A stretch of DNA of 64,000 nt from Closterium sp. NIES-65 (GCA_948144175.1 CANXME010002317.1:2046001-2110000); one strand, 5' to 3'. Shown: positions 11,557 through 23,999, counted from the stretch's first letter. A program made the numbers and translations. The notes: generated by a model not told the origin, from the letters alone.

Positions 11557-11595
11557 GTTCCTTGCCTTATGCGCATGTACGATGATGACATGGAG
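11557..11595 (+). CDS. Mitochondrial EF-G exon A, best copy
   Basis: Acceptor ctgcag, thirteen codons VPCLMRMYDDDME, donor gtgagg. In plant mitochondrial EF-G the domain II strand reads KVPRLVRMHSNDMED, so length and phase agree (ends in phase 0, as does the following exon DIQE...). EF-G is the GTPase that moves tRNA and mRNA through the ribosome, here predicted for the mitochondrion from the plant form of the sequence. Two substitutions (R to C, H to Y) sit at usually conserved positions, which fits a relaxed or dead copy. N-terminal G-domain exons are not found in the window. Confidence 0.75.
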
Positions 11596-11664
11596 GTGAG
11601 GGGTGGGACTGGTTGGAGGGCAGTGGGCATGGGCAGTGGGCGGTGGGCGTTATGCGTTTGCATG

Positions 11665-11702
11665 CTGTTGTGCTTCTACGCATGCATGCAAACGACATGG
11701 AG
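11665..11702 (+). pseudogene. Mitochondrial EF-G exon A, copy 3
   Basis: Reads VVLLRMHANDME directly before donor gtgagt. RMHANDME is the closest of the three copies to the plant consensus, but the bases before it lack an acceptor AG. The Copia insertion begins 62 bp further on. Confidence 0.65.
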
Positions 11703-11764
11703 GTGAGTGGTTGCTGCAGAGCTTTTCATCGGGGACCTTACTGGTGGGGCAGGTAGGCACTGCA

Positions 11765-11896
11765 TGTCAGAACATTATAGCTTATGCTTTTGTGTAGGCT
11801 GTAGTGGGGTAGCCCATATGGGGTACAACCCAATTAGGGTTAGTACTTGTACCCAACTCTTTCATAGTGCATTCATTTCTCGTTTCAGTCTTCTCA
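11765..11896 (+). repeat. P1 5' LTR
   Basis: 132 bp, TG...CA ends, identical to 26,466-26,597. The primer-binding site begins at the next base. Confidence 0.93.
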
Positions 11897-13262
11897 TGGT
11901 ATTGAGCAGGTTCCCTCGTGGGAACTGTTCCTTGGGCCCACCGATTCGATTTTTTTTTTCCTGCCCGGAGCGCGTTCAGCCCTTGCCCGAGTCGCGCTCC
12001 CCCCTTTCTCACTGTGTCGCGCCGCCCTAGCGGCTGTGTCGCGCGGCCCTTGACGGCCCCGATCCGCCGCCCTAGCGGCCCTGTCGCCTACCCCGCGGCC
12101 CTCGAGCCGCCTTTCCCGGCCCCGATTCGCCGCCCTTTCGGCCCCGTCGCCTACCCCGCGGCCCTCGCGCCCCCCTTCCCGACCCGGCCCCGCCCTTGCT
12201 GGCCCCGTCGCCTACCTGCGGCCCCGACGCCTACCTGCGGCCCCGTCGCCTACCCGCGGCCCCGTCACCTACCTGCGGACCCGACGCCTACTTGCGGCCC
12301 CGTCGCCTACCTGCGGCCCCGGCGCTGCCCTTCCTGGCCCCGACGCCGCCCTTCGCGACCCGGCCCCGCCCCTGCTGGCCCCGTTGCCTAGCCCTGCGGA
12401 CAGGCAGGAGGAGTTCCAGTAGCCCCGCCCCTGCTGGCCAGTAGTGTGCTCTTGGCACGGACGTCCTTGAGGACAGGCAGGAGGAGTTCCAGTGTTTGGC
12501 TGCTGCTTCACCTCATCTCGTGTCCGTACTGCTTACCCCTGAGGGAGACCCGGATGCACTTGACATCCCGACTACACGCTCTTACGCGGAGGCGATAGAG
12601 GGTCCCTACTCCTCTCGGTGGCAGGCAGATATGGACACAGAGATGGCTTCCTGGAAGTCCACAGGCACCTAAGTTGACGAGGTTCCCCTGCCTGGGGCGA
12701 ACATCGTCAGTGGCATGTGGATTTTCAGGGTGAAGCGGCCGCCGGGTTCTCCGCCTGTCTTCAAGGCGAGTTACGTGGCCCGTGGCTTCAGACAGCGGCA
12801 GGGAGTTGACAACTTTCAGACCTTCTCTCCCACCCCGAAGATGACCACTCTTCGGGTACTGCTGCACATAGCTGCTCACCGCGACTACGAGCTGCACTCT
12901 CTTGACTTCAGCACTGCTTTCTTGCAGGGCAACCTGCACGAGGAGATCTGGCTGCGTCGCCCACCTGGCTTCACTGGGTCTTTTCCTCCTGGCACCCAGT
13001 GGAGCCTCCGGCGGCCAGTCTGCGGTCTCCGCCAGGCACCGCGTGAGTGGCACGACACACTGAGGACTACACTTGCGGCTCTTGGGTTTTCTCCTTCTAC
13101 TGCCGACCCGTCGCTGTTTCTGCGCACCGACACTTCTTTGCCGCCGTTCTACAAACTCGTGTATGTCGACGACTTGGTCTTTGCCATAGCTGACACTGCT
13201 GGACTCGCCCACGTGAAGTCCGAGCTGCAGAAGAGACACACGTGCACAGACCTGGGTGAACT
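11897..13262 (+). pseudogene. P1 leader and reverse transcriptase N-part (fossil)
   Basis: 12,000-12,400 is a GC-rich repeat with a cctac(c/t)tgcggccccg unit, and 12,460-13,262 matches the copia RT region: GMWIFRVKR, LDFSTAFLQG, YGLRQ-like and YVDDLVFA motifs in order. The frame carries one or a few breaks. The RT is cut by element N1 right after the TCTDLGEL segment, and the remainder resumes at 25,363. Confidence 0.85.
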
Positions 13263-13393
13263 TGAGAGAACTGAAACGAGAATGGATGAACTATGAACGA
13301 ACCGAGTACAAGTACTAACCCTAATTGGGCTCTACCCCTTATGGGCTACCCCACTATAGCCTACACAATACGCACAAGCTATATGTTCTAACA
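13263..13393 (-). repeat. N1 3' LTR
   Basis: 131 bp in reverse orientation, followed by the reverse-complement polypurine tract cacccccataggc. It differs at 8 sites from 25,232-25,362. Confidence 0.9.
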
Positions 13394-13603
13394 CACCCCC
13401 ATAGGCAAAGTGGGGGAGAACAAGGGGTCACAAGACCAGTCAAGCAAAGCAAAGCAAAGCAAGCTCAAGGTGGATCACAAAGTCACCACACATTCTGAGC
13501 ACAAGTTCAAGGCCACAAGGCCAGTTCACATGCAGGAGTACATATATATAAAGGACTAGACAAGCATGAGCAGGTGTATATATATGCAATAGTACAAGCA
13601 AGG

Positions 13604-16600
13604 TCAAGAGGTGAGCAAGTGAGGCAAAACAGGCACAAGACCCAGATGCGTGCAGAAGCGCTGATGATCACGAGGCGCAAGTGCCTTGGTGAAGACATCA
13701 GCAGTGTTGGCCTCAGAGGCCACGTACGAAAGCCGCAACTGACCACGCTGCTGTAGCTCACGAGCAAGGAAGTAGCGGAGAGCAATGTGCTTCGTTCTGT
13801 GCTCCAGTCTCTGCTCTCGACACAAGGCCAGCATGGCCTTGTTGTCTACGTACAGGACTGGAGAAGAACGAGGCGACTCTCCAAGGTCGGTCAGCAGGTA
13901 GGTGAGCCAGCGAAGCTCCTGTGCAGCCATGGCCCCGGCGTAGATCTCAACCTCACAACTGGAGTCGAGAACTGAAGACGAGCGAGTAGCTCGCCACGAA
14001 ACAGAGCCGGAACCAAGGCTGAAGGTGTAACCCTGTGACGACCGCTGCGTAGCCTGGTCGTCAGCCCAAGAAGCGTCCGCGTGCCCAGTGAGGACCACTG
14101 GACTCCGCCCTCCAAGCACTAGCCCCATGCCCGACGTACTGCACAAGTAGCGCAACACCCTCTTCGCTGCAGCCATGTGCTCTGGTTGGTGTCTCCCAGG
14201 AGCAACATAGCGTGCGAGAATGCTAAGAGGGTATGCAAGGTCAGGTCGTGTGCAGGTCATCAGGTACATGAGGCAGCCAACAAGCTCTGGATACGGGCCA
14301 CTCGACTCTACGGACTCATCCGAAGGCAGAGCTGAGAGCGAGTGACGAGTAGGCAGAGGAGTGGCCTAAGGCGAGGAGTTCGTGAAGCCGAAGCGCTGAA
14401 GGACCTGCTGCACCATGTGTGACTGAGTCAGGGTAATGGTGCGGCGTGCTCTGTCACGGGTGATCAGCAAGCCAAGGTAGCTGCGCATTTCACCCAGGTC
14501 TGTGCACGTGTGTCTCTTCTGCAGCTCGGACTTCACGTAGGCGAGTCCAGCAGTGTCAGCTGTGGCAAAGACCAAGTCGTCGACGTACACGAGGATGTAG
14601 AACGGCGGCAGAGAGGTGTCGGTGCGCAGAAACAGCGACGGGTCGGCTGTAGAAGGAGCAAACCCAAGAGCCGCAAGCGTAGTCCTCAGTGTGTCGTGCC
14701 ACTCACGTGGCGCCTGGCGGAGACCGTAGACTGGACGCCGAAGACTCCATTGGGTACCAGGAGGGAAAGACCGAGTGAAGCCAGGTGGGCGGCGCAGCCA
14801 GATCTCCTCGTGCAGGCTGCCCTGCAAGAAAGCTGTGCTAAAGTCGAGAGAGTGCAGCTCGTAGTCACGGTGAGCAGCAACGTGCAGCAGTACCCGAAGA
14901 GTGGTCATCTTCGAGGTGGGAGAGAAGGTCTAAAAGTAGTCAACTCCCTGCCGCTGACTGAAGCCACGAGCCACGTAACGCGCCTTGAAGACAGGCGGAG
15001 AACTCGACGGCCGCTTCACCCTGAAGATCCACATGCCACTGACGATGTTCGCCCCACGAGGGGGGACAGCGTCAACGTAGGTGCCTGTGGACTTCCAAGA
15101 AGCCATCTCTGCATCCATAGCTGCCTGCCACTGAGAAGAGTAGGGACACTCTATCGCCTCCGCGTAAGAGCGCGGAGTTGGGATGTCAAGTGCATCCGGG
15201 TCTCCCTCAGGGGTAAGCAGTACGGACACGAGATGAGGTGAAGCAGCGGCCAAGCACTGGAACTCCTCCTGCGTGTCCTCAAGGACGTCCGTGCCAAGGG
15301 CACACTCACCCCCGACGGACGGAGGACAGACAGACTCAGAGTCAGCAACAAGACTGGCAGCGTAGTCTATACGACAGCGAGCAGCAAAGTCGACGAGCTC
15401 AGCAACTAGGGTAGACGCAGCAGTGGACTCAAAGGAAGGGTCAGTGACAACAGTAGCAAGGAGACGCGTGACAGTGGGACTGGCAGCACGAAGAGAGTCC
15501 GACTCCGGGTCGGCAAGAGCAGGAAGAGAAGACTCAGGAGGAGAAGGCAAAGGGGCACGCAGAGGAGCAGTGGACGGACGCAGAGACATCCGGTGCGTGC
15601 CAGGGATAGGAGGAGGACGCTGACGCGAACCACGACCACTAGCGCGAGCGGTACGGACAGGCAACGCAAGGCAAGACGCAGGCTCACGACGCTCAGCAAG
15701 ACCTCCAGTAGGACCAGTGTAGGGAGACGGAGCAGGCAGTGGGGAGGCCGGCTGTAACCGTAACTGTGACAGGACACGGTGTGGACACTTTAAGGGAGGA
15801 GGAGGACCAGTAGAAGGCGGGAGACCAAGAACCTGCTGAAGGAGCGGAACGAAGTACGGCCGAGGCCGCGCGGCAACTTTAGACACAGCAGGGACAGCAC
15901 CAGTACCCCCAGCGGCAGCACCAACACCAGCAGCACCTCCAACTCCAGTACCTCCAGCAGCACCAGTAGCACCCTCAGCAGGACCGCCTCCAGGACCGAC
16001 AGCAGTAGCCTCCGCGCCAACACCCGAAGCAGCTCCCGCTCCAGAAGTACCCGCAGGCCCAGCAGCTCCACTACTCCCAGTACGAGCACCTCCGGGACCC
16101 GCGACACCAGCACCCACAGCAGCAGCATAACCTCCAGTACCCGCAGCACCTCCAGCTCCAGCAGCTCGCCTCCAGCGCCGCGCAAACCACTCACGCAGCT
16201 CCTGTGGAGAGAGTGGCTCCCGGCGAGACGAAGCACCCGGAGAACCGCCAGGCTCATCACCGCCAAACGCCCCACGAGCAGGCCCAGCTCCCTCAGGCTC
16301 AGCACCTCCAGGCGTAGCACCCCCAGGCTTAGTACCCCCAGGCTCAGCACCCCCAGGCGTAGCACCCCCAGGCTCAGCACCCCCAAACTCAGTACCCCCA
16401 GGCTCAGCACCCCCAGTCGTAGTACCCTCAAGCTCAGCACCCCCAGGCGTAGCACCCACACTCTCACCACCCCCAGAGTCAGCACCCCCAGAGTCAGCAC
16501 CCCCAGGCTCAGCCCCCTCAGCAGCACCAGAGTCACCAGCGACCTAGACAGACTCGACAGCATCTACCTGGGACACACGTGAAGGGGCAGGACCCTGAGG

Positions 16601-18430
16601 GGGGAGGGGGTCTACCGGGGGGGGACCTGGCACAAGGAAGAGCGGTGGCGAGGGGGGGGGGGGACGGAGTGCGGTAGGGGAAGAGACGGTAGTAGGGGAC
16701 CGACTCGTCGAAGGTGACGTCCTGGGAGGACAGAACACGGCGAGAGGTGGGGTGGTGGAACTGCCACCCTGGCGCGTAAGGGGGGAAACCCAGGAAGACG
16801 CAAGGAGCAGCACGAGGGGACAGCTTGTCCGCAGACAAGTCGCGAACAAACGCCCGAGATCCCCAGACACGGAACGCAAACGCATCGCCAACCTTCCCCG
16901 TCCACAGCAAGGCTGGGGAGGTCTCCGGCATGGAGACCCTGGGCTGAAGGTTGATCTGATGCGCCGCGTACCGGACCGCAAACGGCCACAGAAAATGGGG
17001 GGCAGCCGCATGCATCATGGACGTACGGGCGACGTCCATGACCATGCCAATGCGGCGCTAAGCAATCCCATTTTGCTGTGGAGAGTCCGGAAGCGTGAAG
17101 GTCTGGCGGATGCCTCGTGCACGACAGTAGGCTCGCAGAAGGCCAGAGGAGAACTCTGTCAGAGTGCAGACGCAGAACAGGAAAGTCCGAGCCGAAGCTC
17201 TGCGTGAGCTGGAGACGAGCTGCGCGGATCCAGTCGATCAACACCTCAGTGACATCACCCTTGCTGCGCAAGGGGAAGATTGTGGTGTAACGCGAGTAGT
17301 CGTCAACCACCAGCAGGAAGTAGCGCTCGTGACCCTGTCCACGGACGCGGGCCGGGCCCCACATGCCATGTGAAGCGTCTGCAGCGGGGCCTCTGTCGGA
17401 GGAAACTGGGAGGAGTGAGGGGCAGCCCGCTGCCGCCCCTCGACACAGGGGACGCAGGTAGGGCCAGGCCCCGGAGGAAGGGGAGGGAGGGACCGGGGAA
17501 GACCAGAGACAAGGACACGGGAGGCCATGCTTCGGAGACGAAGCAGGGAGGGGTGACCAAGGCGGTGGTGCCAGAGGAGAGTCTCGTGAGACAGGAGGCG
17601 ACACGAGCAGGGGACAGACTCAGGACCAGACCTGGACGCTGCAGCAAACACCTGACCCGATGCAGCTACCTGACCAGACGCAGGGACTGGAGGAGACGTA
17701 GTGGTAATTGTGTACAGGCTCGACCCCGGCCGACGAGTAAACGTGGCCAGGTGTCGGCCTGTCCGAGCGTCCGTGCAGTGGGTCACCCGCTGACTCGCAG
17801 GAGTGAACAGGTGAACCCCCGCATCCTGCAGGTTAGCACCACTCACCAAGTTCGTAGAGAACGAGGGGAGGTAAAGACCAGACAGGGTGCCAGAGGGGGC
17901 CGCCGGACACGGGAGGACAGTGGAGAAGTGAGCAAAGACAGGGCCCCCAGAGGGGTCTGCCAGAGAGACTGCAACTGGCCGACCAAGCGGCGTGAGTGTG
18001 GTGCGGTCTCGAAAGAAGGAGCGGGAAGCCCTCGAGTCAAGGGTGAAGGTGTGAGAGGCCGGAGCCGACGCGGTACCTGAGAGAGCAGACTCACTCGCAC
18101 CTGAGGAAGCAGACTCACTAGCACCTAGAGCAGCAGCCGCACCCGTACCTGGAGCAGGAGACACACTAGCACCCAGAGCAGCAGCCTCACCAGCAGCTAG
18201 AGCAGCCAGCTCTATACCCGGGTCAGGCGGTAGGCACAGGTGACCGGCACGGTCAGCACTAGTAGGCAATGCATACATGGCAGTGAGAAGAGCATCATAG
18301 TCAAGAGCAAATATATATACCCTCTGCCTAAGCAACTCCACCCAGTCGGGGAGCTCAGCCTCGTCGCCAAACTCGGTACGCCAGGCGTCGCTCAAACGGG
18401 CGAAGCAGCGGGACTGTGTGTGACTAGGCG
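13604..18430 (-). pseudogene. N1 gag end, protease, integrase, RT and RNase H (fossil)
   Basis: Reading right to left: end of gag with a cysteine/histidine knuckle, retropepsin (LDSRAS-type site), GAG-pre-integrase HHCC (LLWHHRLGHPS), integrase (VVDD, RTSMMHAAAPHFLWPF), a PGGAE-repeat linker with LSPQELREWFARRW, RT (YVDDLVFA) and RNase H (HADASWADD, DNKAMLALC). It spans about 4.8 kb in several frames and is broken in at least five places. Confidence 0.85.
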
Positions 18431-21132
18431 TGTGAGTAACCCTGAGACGACCTCTGAGTAGCCTGGTCGTCAGCCCAAGAAGCGTCTGAGTGCCTGGTGA
18501 GCACAGGCCGCTCACGCCCTCCAAGCACTAGCCCCATGCCCGACGTACTGCACAAGTAGCGCAACACCCTCTTAGCTGCATCCATGTGCTCCTTCCGGTG
18601 ACGGCCGGGAGCAACATAGCGTGCTAAGATGCTGAGAGGGTATGCGAGGTCAGGTCGAGTGCAAGTCATCAGGTACATGAGGCAGCCCACAAGCTCTGGA
18701 TACGGACCACTCGACTCTACGGACTCATCCAAAGGCAGAGCTGAGAGCGAGTGTCCCGTAGGCAGAGGAGTGGACTGAGGCGAGGAGTACGTGAAGCCGA
18801 AGCGCTGAAGGACCTGCTGCACCATGTGTGACTGAGTCAGGGTAATGGTGCGGCGTGCTCTGTCCCGGGTGATCCGCAAGCCAAGATAGCTTGTCAGTTC
18901 ACCCAGGTCTGTGCACGTGTGTCTCTTCTGCAGCTCGGACTTCACGTGGGCGAGTGCGGCAGTGTCCGAAGTGGCAAAGACCAAGTCGTCGACGTACACG
19001 AGGATGTAGAACGGCGGCAGCGAGGTGTCGGTGCGCAGAAACAGCGACGGGTCAGCAGTAGAAGGAGCAAACCCAAGAGCAGCAAGTGTAGTCCTCAGTG
19101 TGTCGTGCCACTCACGCGGCGCCTGGCGGAGACCGTAGACTGGCCGCCGGAGGCTCCACTGGGTACCAGGAGGGAACGACCCAGTGAAGCCAGGAGGGGG
19201 GCGCAGCCAGATCTCCTCGTGCAGGCGGCCCTGCAGGAAAGCAGTGCTGAAGTCAAGAGAGTGTAGCTCGTAGTCACGCTGAGCAGCGACGTGCAGTAGA
19301 ACCCGAAGAGTGGTCATCTTCGGGGTCGGGGAGAAGGTCTGAAAGAAGTCAACTCCCTGTCGCTGACTGAAGCCACGAGCCACGTAGCGCGCCTTGAAGA
19401 CAGGCGGAGAACCCAGCGGCCGCTTCACCCTGAAGATCCACATGCCACTGACGATGTTCGCCCCAGGAGGGGGGACAGCGTCAACGTAGGTGCCTGTGGA
19501 CTTCCAGGAAGCCATCTCTGCGTCCATGGCTGACTGCCACTGAGAGGAGTAGGGACCGGCCATCGCCTCTGCGTAAGAGCGTGGGGTCGGGATGTCTAGA
19601 GCATCCGGGTCTCCCTCAGGGGCAACAAGCATGGACACGAGATGGGGCAAAGCGGCGGCAAAGCACTGGAACTCCTCCTGCCTGTCCTCAAGGACGTCCG
19701 TGCCAAAAGCACAGTCACCCCCGACGGACGGAGGACAGGCAGACGCAGACCCAGCAGACGCAGACTCAGCAGACTCAGCAGACTCAGCAATAAGACTGGC
19801 AGCGTAGTCCAGACGACACGCAGCAGCAAAGTCGACCAGCTCAGCAACTAGGGCAGACGCAGCAGCGGACTCAAAGGAAGGGTCAGTGACAAGAGTAGCA
19901 AGAAGACGCGTGACAGTAGGACTGGCAGCACGGTGAGAGTCCGACTCCGGGTCGACAAGAGTAGGAAGAGAAGACTGAGGAGGAGAAGGCAAAGGGGCAC
20001 GCAGAGGAGCAGTAGACGGACGCACAGACATCTGGTGCGTGCCAGGGACAGGAGGAGGACGCTGACGCGAAGCGCGACCACTAGTGCGAGCAGCTTGGAC
20101 TGGCGACACAGGGCGGGACGTAAGCTCATGACGCTCAGCAAGACCTCCAGTAGGACCAGCGTAGGGAGAAGGAGAAGGCAGAGGAGAGGCGGGCTGTAAC
20201 TGTGACCATGACTGGACAGGCTGCGGACACTCTACGGGAGGAGAAGGACCAGTGGAAGGCGGGAGCCCAAGAACCTGCTGAAGGAGCGGAACGAAGTACG
20301 GCCGAGGCCGCGCAGCAACGCCAGAGACAGCAGGGACAGCACCAACACCTCCAGAGGCAGCACCAGCACTAGTAGCAGCTCCAACTCCAGCACCACCAGC
20401 AGCTGCAGAAGTACCCGCAGTAGGACCGACAGTCGTAGCCTCAGCGCCAGCACCCGCAGCAGCTCCAGCTCCAGAGGCACCCCCGGGCCCGGCAGCTCCA
20501 GTACCCTCTGTACGAGCACCTCCGGGACCCGTGGTACCAACTCCCTCGGCAGCAACGGAACCTCCAGCACCCGCAGTACCCCCGGCTCCAGCAGCTCGCC
20601 TCCAGCGCCGAGCAAACCACTCACGCAGCTCCAGAGGAGAGAGCAGCTCGCGGCGCGAAGAACAGTCTGAAGAACCACCAGGAGCAGAAGAAGCAGGCGC
20701 AGCACTCCCAGACGTAGAGCCCCCAGGCTCAGCACCCCCAGGCACAGCACCCCCAGGCTCAGCACCCCCAGGCTCAGCACCCCCAGTCTCAGCACCCCTA
20801 GGTTCAGTACCCCCAGGCTCAGCACCCCAAGGCTCAGCACCCCCAGTCTCAGCACCCCCAGTCTCAGCACCCCCAGGCTCAGCACCCGCAGCAGCACCAG
20901 AGTCACCAGTGACCTCGACAGGCTTGACCGCGTCTACCTGAGACACACCTGACGGGGCAGGACCCTGAGGGGGGAGGGGGTCTACCGGGGGGGACCTGGG
21001 ACCAGGAAGAGGGGCGGGGGGGGGAGGGACGGAGTGCGGTAGGGGAAGAGCCGGTAGAAGGGAACCGACTCGTCGAAGGTGACGTCCTGGGAGGACAGAA
21101 CACGACGAGAGGTGGGGTGGTAGAACTGCCAC
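18430..21132 (-). pseudogene. N2 integrase end, linker, RT and partial RNase H (fossil)
   Basis: Contains the PGGAE/TGGAE repeat linker, LSPLELREWFARRWRRAAG, a proline/serine-rich spacer, then RT (GMWIFRVKR, LDFSTAFLQG, YVDDLVFA) and the first RNase H motif (HSDASWADD), after which the N1 junction is met. Confidence 0.85.
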
Positions 21133-23990
21133 CCAGGTGCGTCAGGGGGGAAACCCAGGAAGACGCAAGGAGCAGCACGAGGGGACAGCTTGTCCGCAGA
21201 CAAGTCGCGGACAAACGCCCGAGATCCCCAGATACGGAACGCCGACGCATCGCCAACCTTCCCCGTCCACAGCAAAGCTGGGGAGGTCTCCGGTCTGGAG
21301 ACCCTGGGCTTAAGGTTGATCTGATGTGCGGCGTACCTCACCGCAAACGGCCACAGAAAATGGGGGGCAGCCGCATGCACCATGGACGTACGGGCGACGT
21401 CCATGACAATGCCGATGCAGCGCTCAGCAATCCCATTCTGCTGTGGAGAGTCCGGAAGGGTGAAGGTCTGGCGGATGCCTCGTGCCTGACAGTAGGCTCG
21501 CAGAACGTCGGAGGAGAACTCTCCGCCTCTGTCTGAGTGCAGACGCAAAACAGGAAAGTCCGAGCCGAAGCTCCGCCTGAGCTGGAGACGAGCTGCGCGG
21601 ATCCAGTCGATCAACACCTCAGTGACCTCACCCTTGCTACGCAAGGGGAAGAGTGTGGTGTAACGTGAGTAGTCGTCAACCACCAGCAGGAAGTAGCGCT
21701 CGTGACCCTGTCCATGGACGCGGGCTGGGCCCCACACGTCCATGTGAAGCGTCTGCATCGGGGCCTCCGTCAGAGGAAACGGGGAGGAGTGAGGGGTAGC
21801 CCGCAGTCGACCCTCGACACAGGGGACACAGGGAGGGCCAGGCCCCGGAGGAAGGGGAGGGAGGGACCGGGGAAGGCCAGAGACAAGAAGGCGAGAGGCC
21901 ATGCCCCGGAGACGAGGCAGGGAGGGGTGACCCATCCTGTGGTGCCACAGGAGGGTCTCGTGGGACAGGAGGCGACACGAGCAGGGGGCAGACTCAGGAC
22001 CAGACCTGGACGCTGCAGCAAACACCTGACCCGACGCAGCTACCTGACCAGACGCAGGAGGAGGAGACGGAACAGTGAGTGTGTACAGGCTCGACCCCGG
22101 CCGACGTGTGAACGTGGTCAAGTGTCGACCTGTGTCCGCGTCCGTGCAGTGGGTGTCCCGTCGGCGTGCAGGGGTGAACTGGTCGACCCCTGCATCCTGT
22201 AGGTCAGCACCCGCCACCAAGTTCGTAGAGAACGAGGGGAGGTAGAGACCGGACAGGGCGCCAGACGGGACCGCAGGGCACGGCAGGACAGTGGAGTAGC
22301 GAGCCAGAACAGGACCCCCAGAGGGGTCCGCCAGGGAGACCACCACTGGCCGACTAAGAGGCGTGAGTGTGGTGCGGTCTCGAAAGAAGGAGCGAGACGC
22401 CCCTGAGTCAAGAGTTAAGGTGAGAGAGGGCGGAGCCGACGCAGTACCTGAGAGAGCAGACTCACCAGCACCTGAGGACCCAGACTCACTGGCACCTAGA
22501 GCGACAGCCTCACCAGCACCTGGAGCAGCAGCCTCAACAGCACCTAGAGCCGCAGTACCAATGCCCGGGCCGGGCGGGAAACACCGGTAACAGTCACCCT
22601 CCTCACTAATAGTTACAGCATACATGGCAGCAAGAATAGCATCAAAGTCAAGATCAAAGATAGCTACTCCTGCCCTAGACAGCTGGTCCCAGCGAGGGAT
22701 CTCAGAGGCGTCAGGAAACTGGCGGCGCCAAGCGACAGTCAGGCGGCCGAAGCAGCGCTGGGCGGGGTGTGGACCACCACACGGCTCACCCGCACGGTCG
22801 CCCGTGCGCAAGACGTAGGTGCACGGACCAGTACCCCCACCCCTCTGACGTGCAGCGTACCACTCACGGAGCTGCTGCGGGGAGAGGGTCTCCTGACCAC
22901 GCTGCTGCCGCTGCTGTTGGCGCTGACCGCCACCGGAGCCACTCCTCTGCGACGAGCCACGACCTCCTCCGCCGCCTCCTCCGCCACCACCGCCACCACC
23001 TCCGCTGCCACCGCCACTCCCACCGTCGCTGCCGCCACCGCCGCCTCCGCCTCCACTCCCACCACCACCGCCGCTGCCACCCCCGCCTCCACTGCCGCCG
23101 CTGACACCTCCACTCCCGACACCACTCCCGCTACCACCCCCACCTCCTCCGCTGCCTCCACCGCCGCTCCCACCGCCCCCGCCGCCTCCACCACCGCTCC
23201 TGCCCCCTTTGCCCTTGCCAGAGCGACGTCTCCCACTGGGGGCAGACGCCGCACCGACCGACTCAAAACCAACTAGGTTGGCCGTAGCAGCAGAGGCGAC
23301 AGAGGGCAGGAGGGGGGAGGGGGAACACCCCTCAAAGATGGGGGTGCGCGGGTCACCACGAGAGGCCCCTACAGCGAGAATGCTCTTCTCGGCTGCTAGG
23401 AGGGACTTCTCGAGGATGTTAACAGTGAGAGTGGTGGGGTAGACTGAGAGTAAGTCGTCCCTGACTCCGCGGAGGGAGTCAGGGAGGCGGGTGACAATGT
23501 AGTAGAGAGTGAAGTACTGGGGGGGGGGGTTCTTGGCGCAGAACTCAGCGGGAAGCGCAGCGCGGAAGCGAGCGTCACTAGTGCGCAGGTGGGTAATGAG
23601 GTCGGCGACTGTGGCAAAAGAAGCAAGGTCGGGAAAGAGGTACGGTAGCATGAGGCGGCTTAGTGCAGCAGTGGCAGGGGTGGAGTAGCGTGCAATAACG
23701 GCGTCGTACAAGGTCTGAGCACTCTTGTACGACCCAAAGTGTGCACGCTCAGAGGGAGGGAGGTGGCGACGCACAGCAAGACGTGCAGCAGCATCGCGTG
23801 TGGCCCACTGTGAGCGAACAGTGGCATCCTCAGTAGCAGCAAGGGCGGGAGAGGCACCGGAAGTGAGATCAAAGAGAGAGAGGCCGTCAGCTCTGTCGCA
23901 CTGTAGGAAAAGCAGCAGGTCGTCTACCCACGCGTCAAAGTCGATGGCTCTGCCCTCAGCGTCGAAGGTGAGGACACTGGGGGTAGCCAT
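20982..23990 (-). CDS. N2 gag-protease-integrase frame (fossil)
   Basis: Starts at MATPSVLTFDAEGR. Domains in order: gag (FDAWVDDLLLFLQCDRADG), a glycine-rich stretch of about 100 residues, LSPQQLREWYAARQ, an atypical knuckle C-x13-C-x3-H-x4-C (about 22,740-22,830), retropepsin LDSGAS (about 22,400), HHCC motif and integrase with VVDDYSRY, LHSDRGGEF and NGIAER. About 1,000 codons are open. The frame is also open upstream through the leader, but conserved gag begins at 23,990. Confidence 0.85.
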   Translation of the reverse strand: MATPSVLTFDAEGRAIDFDAWVDDLLLFLQCDRADGLSLFDLTSGASPALAATEDATVRSQWATRDAAARLAVRRHLPPSERAHFGSYKSAQTLYDAVIARYSTPATAALSRLMLPYLFPDLASFATVADLITHLRTSDARFRAALPAEFCAKNPPPQYFTLYYIVTRLPDSLRGVRDDLLSVYPTTLTVNILEKSLLAAEKSILAVGASRGDPRTPIFEGCSPSPLLPSVASAATANLVGFESVGAASAPSGRRRSGKGKGGRSGGGGGGGGGSGGGGSGGGGGGSGSGVGSGGVSGGSGGGGGSGGGGGSGGGGGGGGSDGGSGGGSGGGGGGGGGGGGGGRGSSQRSGSGGGQRQQQRQQRGQETLSPQQLREWYAARQRGGGTGPCTYVLRTGDRAGEPCGGPHPAQRCFGRLTVAWRRQFPDASEIPRWDQLSRAGVAIFDLDFDAILAAMYAVTISEEGDCYRCFPPGPGIGTAALGAVEAAAPGAGEAVALGASESGSSGAGESALSGTASAPPSLTLTLDSGASRSFFRDRTTLTPLSRPVVVSLADPSGGPVLARYSTVLPCPAVPSGALSGLYLPSFSTNLVAGADLQDAGVDQFTPARRRDTHCTDADTGRHLTTFTRRPGSSLYTLTVPSPPPASGQVAASGQVFAAASRSGPESAPCSCRLLSHETLLWHHRMGHPSLPRLRGMASRLLVSGLPRSLPPLPPGPGPPCVPCVEGRLRATPHSSPFPLTEAPMQTLHMDVWGPARVHGQGHERYFLLVVDDYSRYTTLFPLRSKGEVTEVLIDWIRAARLQLRRSFGSDFPVLRLHSDRGGEFSSDVLRAYCQARGIRQTFTLPDSPQQNGIAERCIGIVMDVARTSMVHAAAPHFLWPFAVRYAAHQINLKPRVSRPETSPALLWTGKVGDASAFRIWGSRAFVRDLSADKLSPRAAPCVFLGFPPDAPGWQFYHPTSRRVLSSQDVTFDESVPFYRLFPYRTPSLPPPPLFLVPGPPR

Positions 23991-23999
23991 GACAGCAGT

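Noticed and set aside
11205-11797. 126- and 64-codon plus-strand frames over EF-G exon A copies
   Set aside because: They run through clear acceptor and donor sites; the EF-G similarity lies in the short exon segments only.
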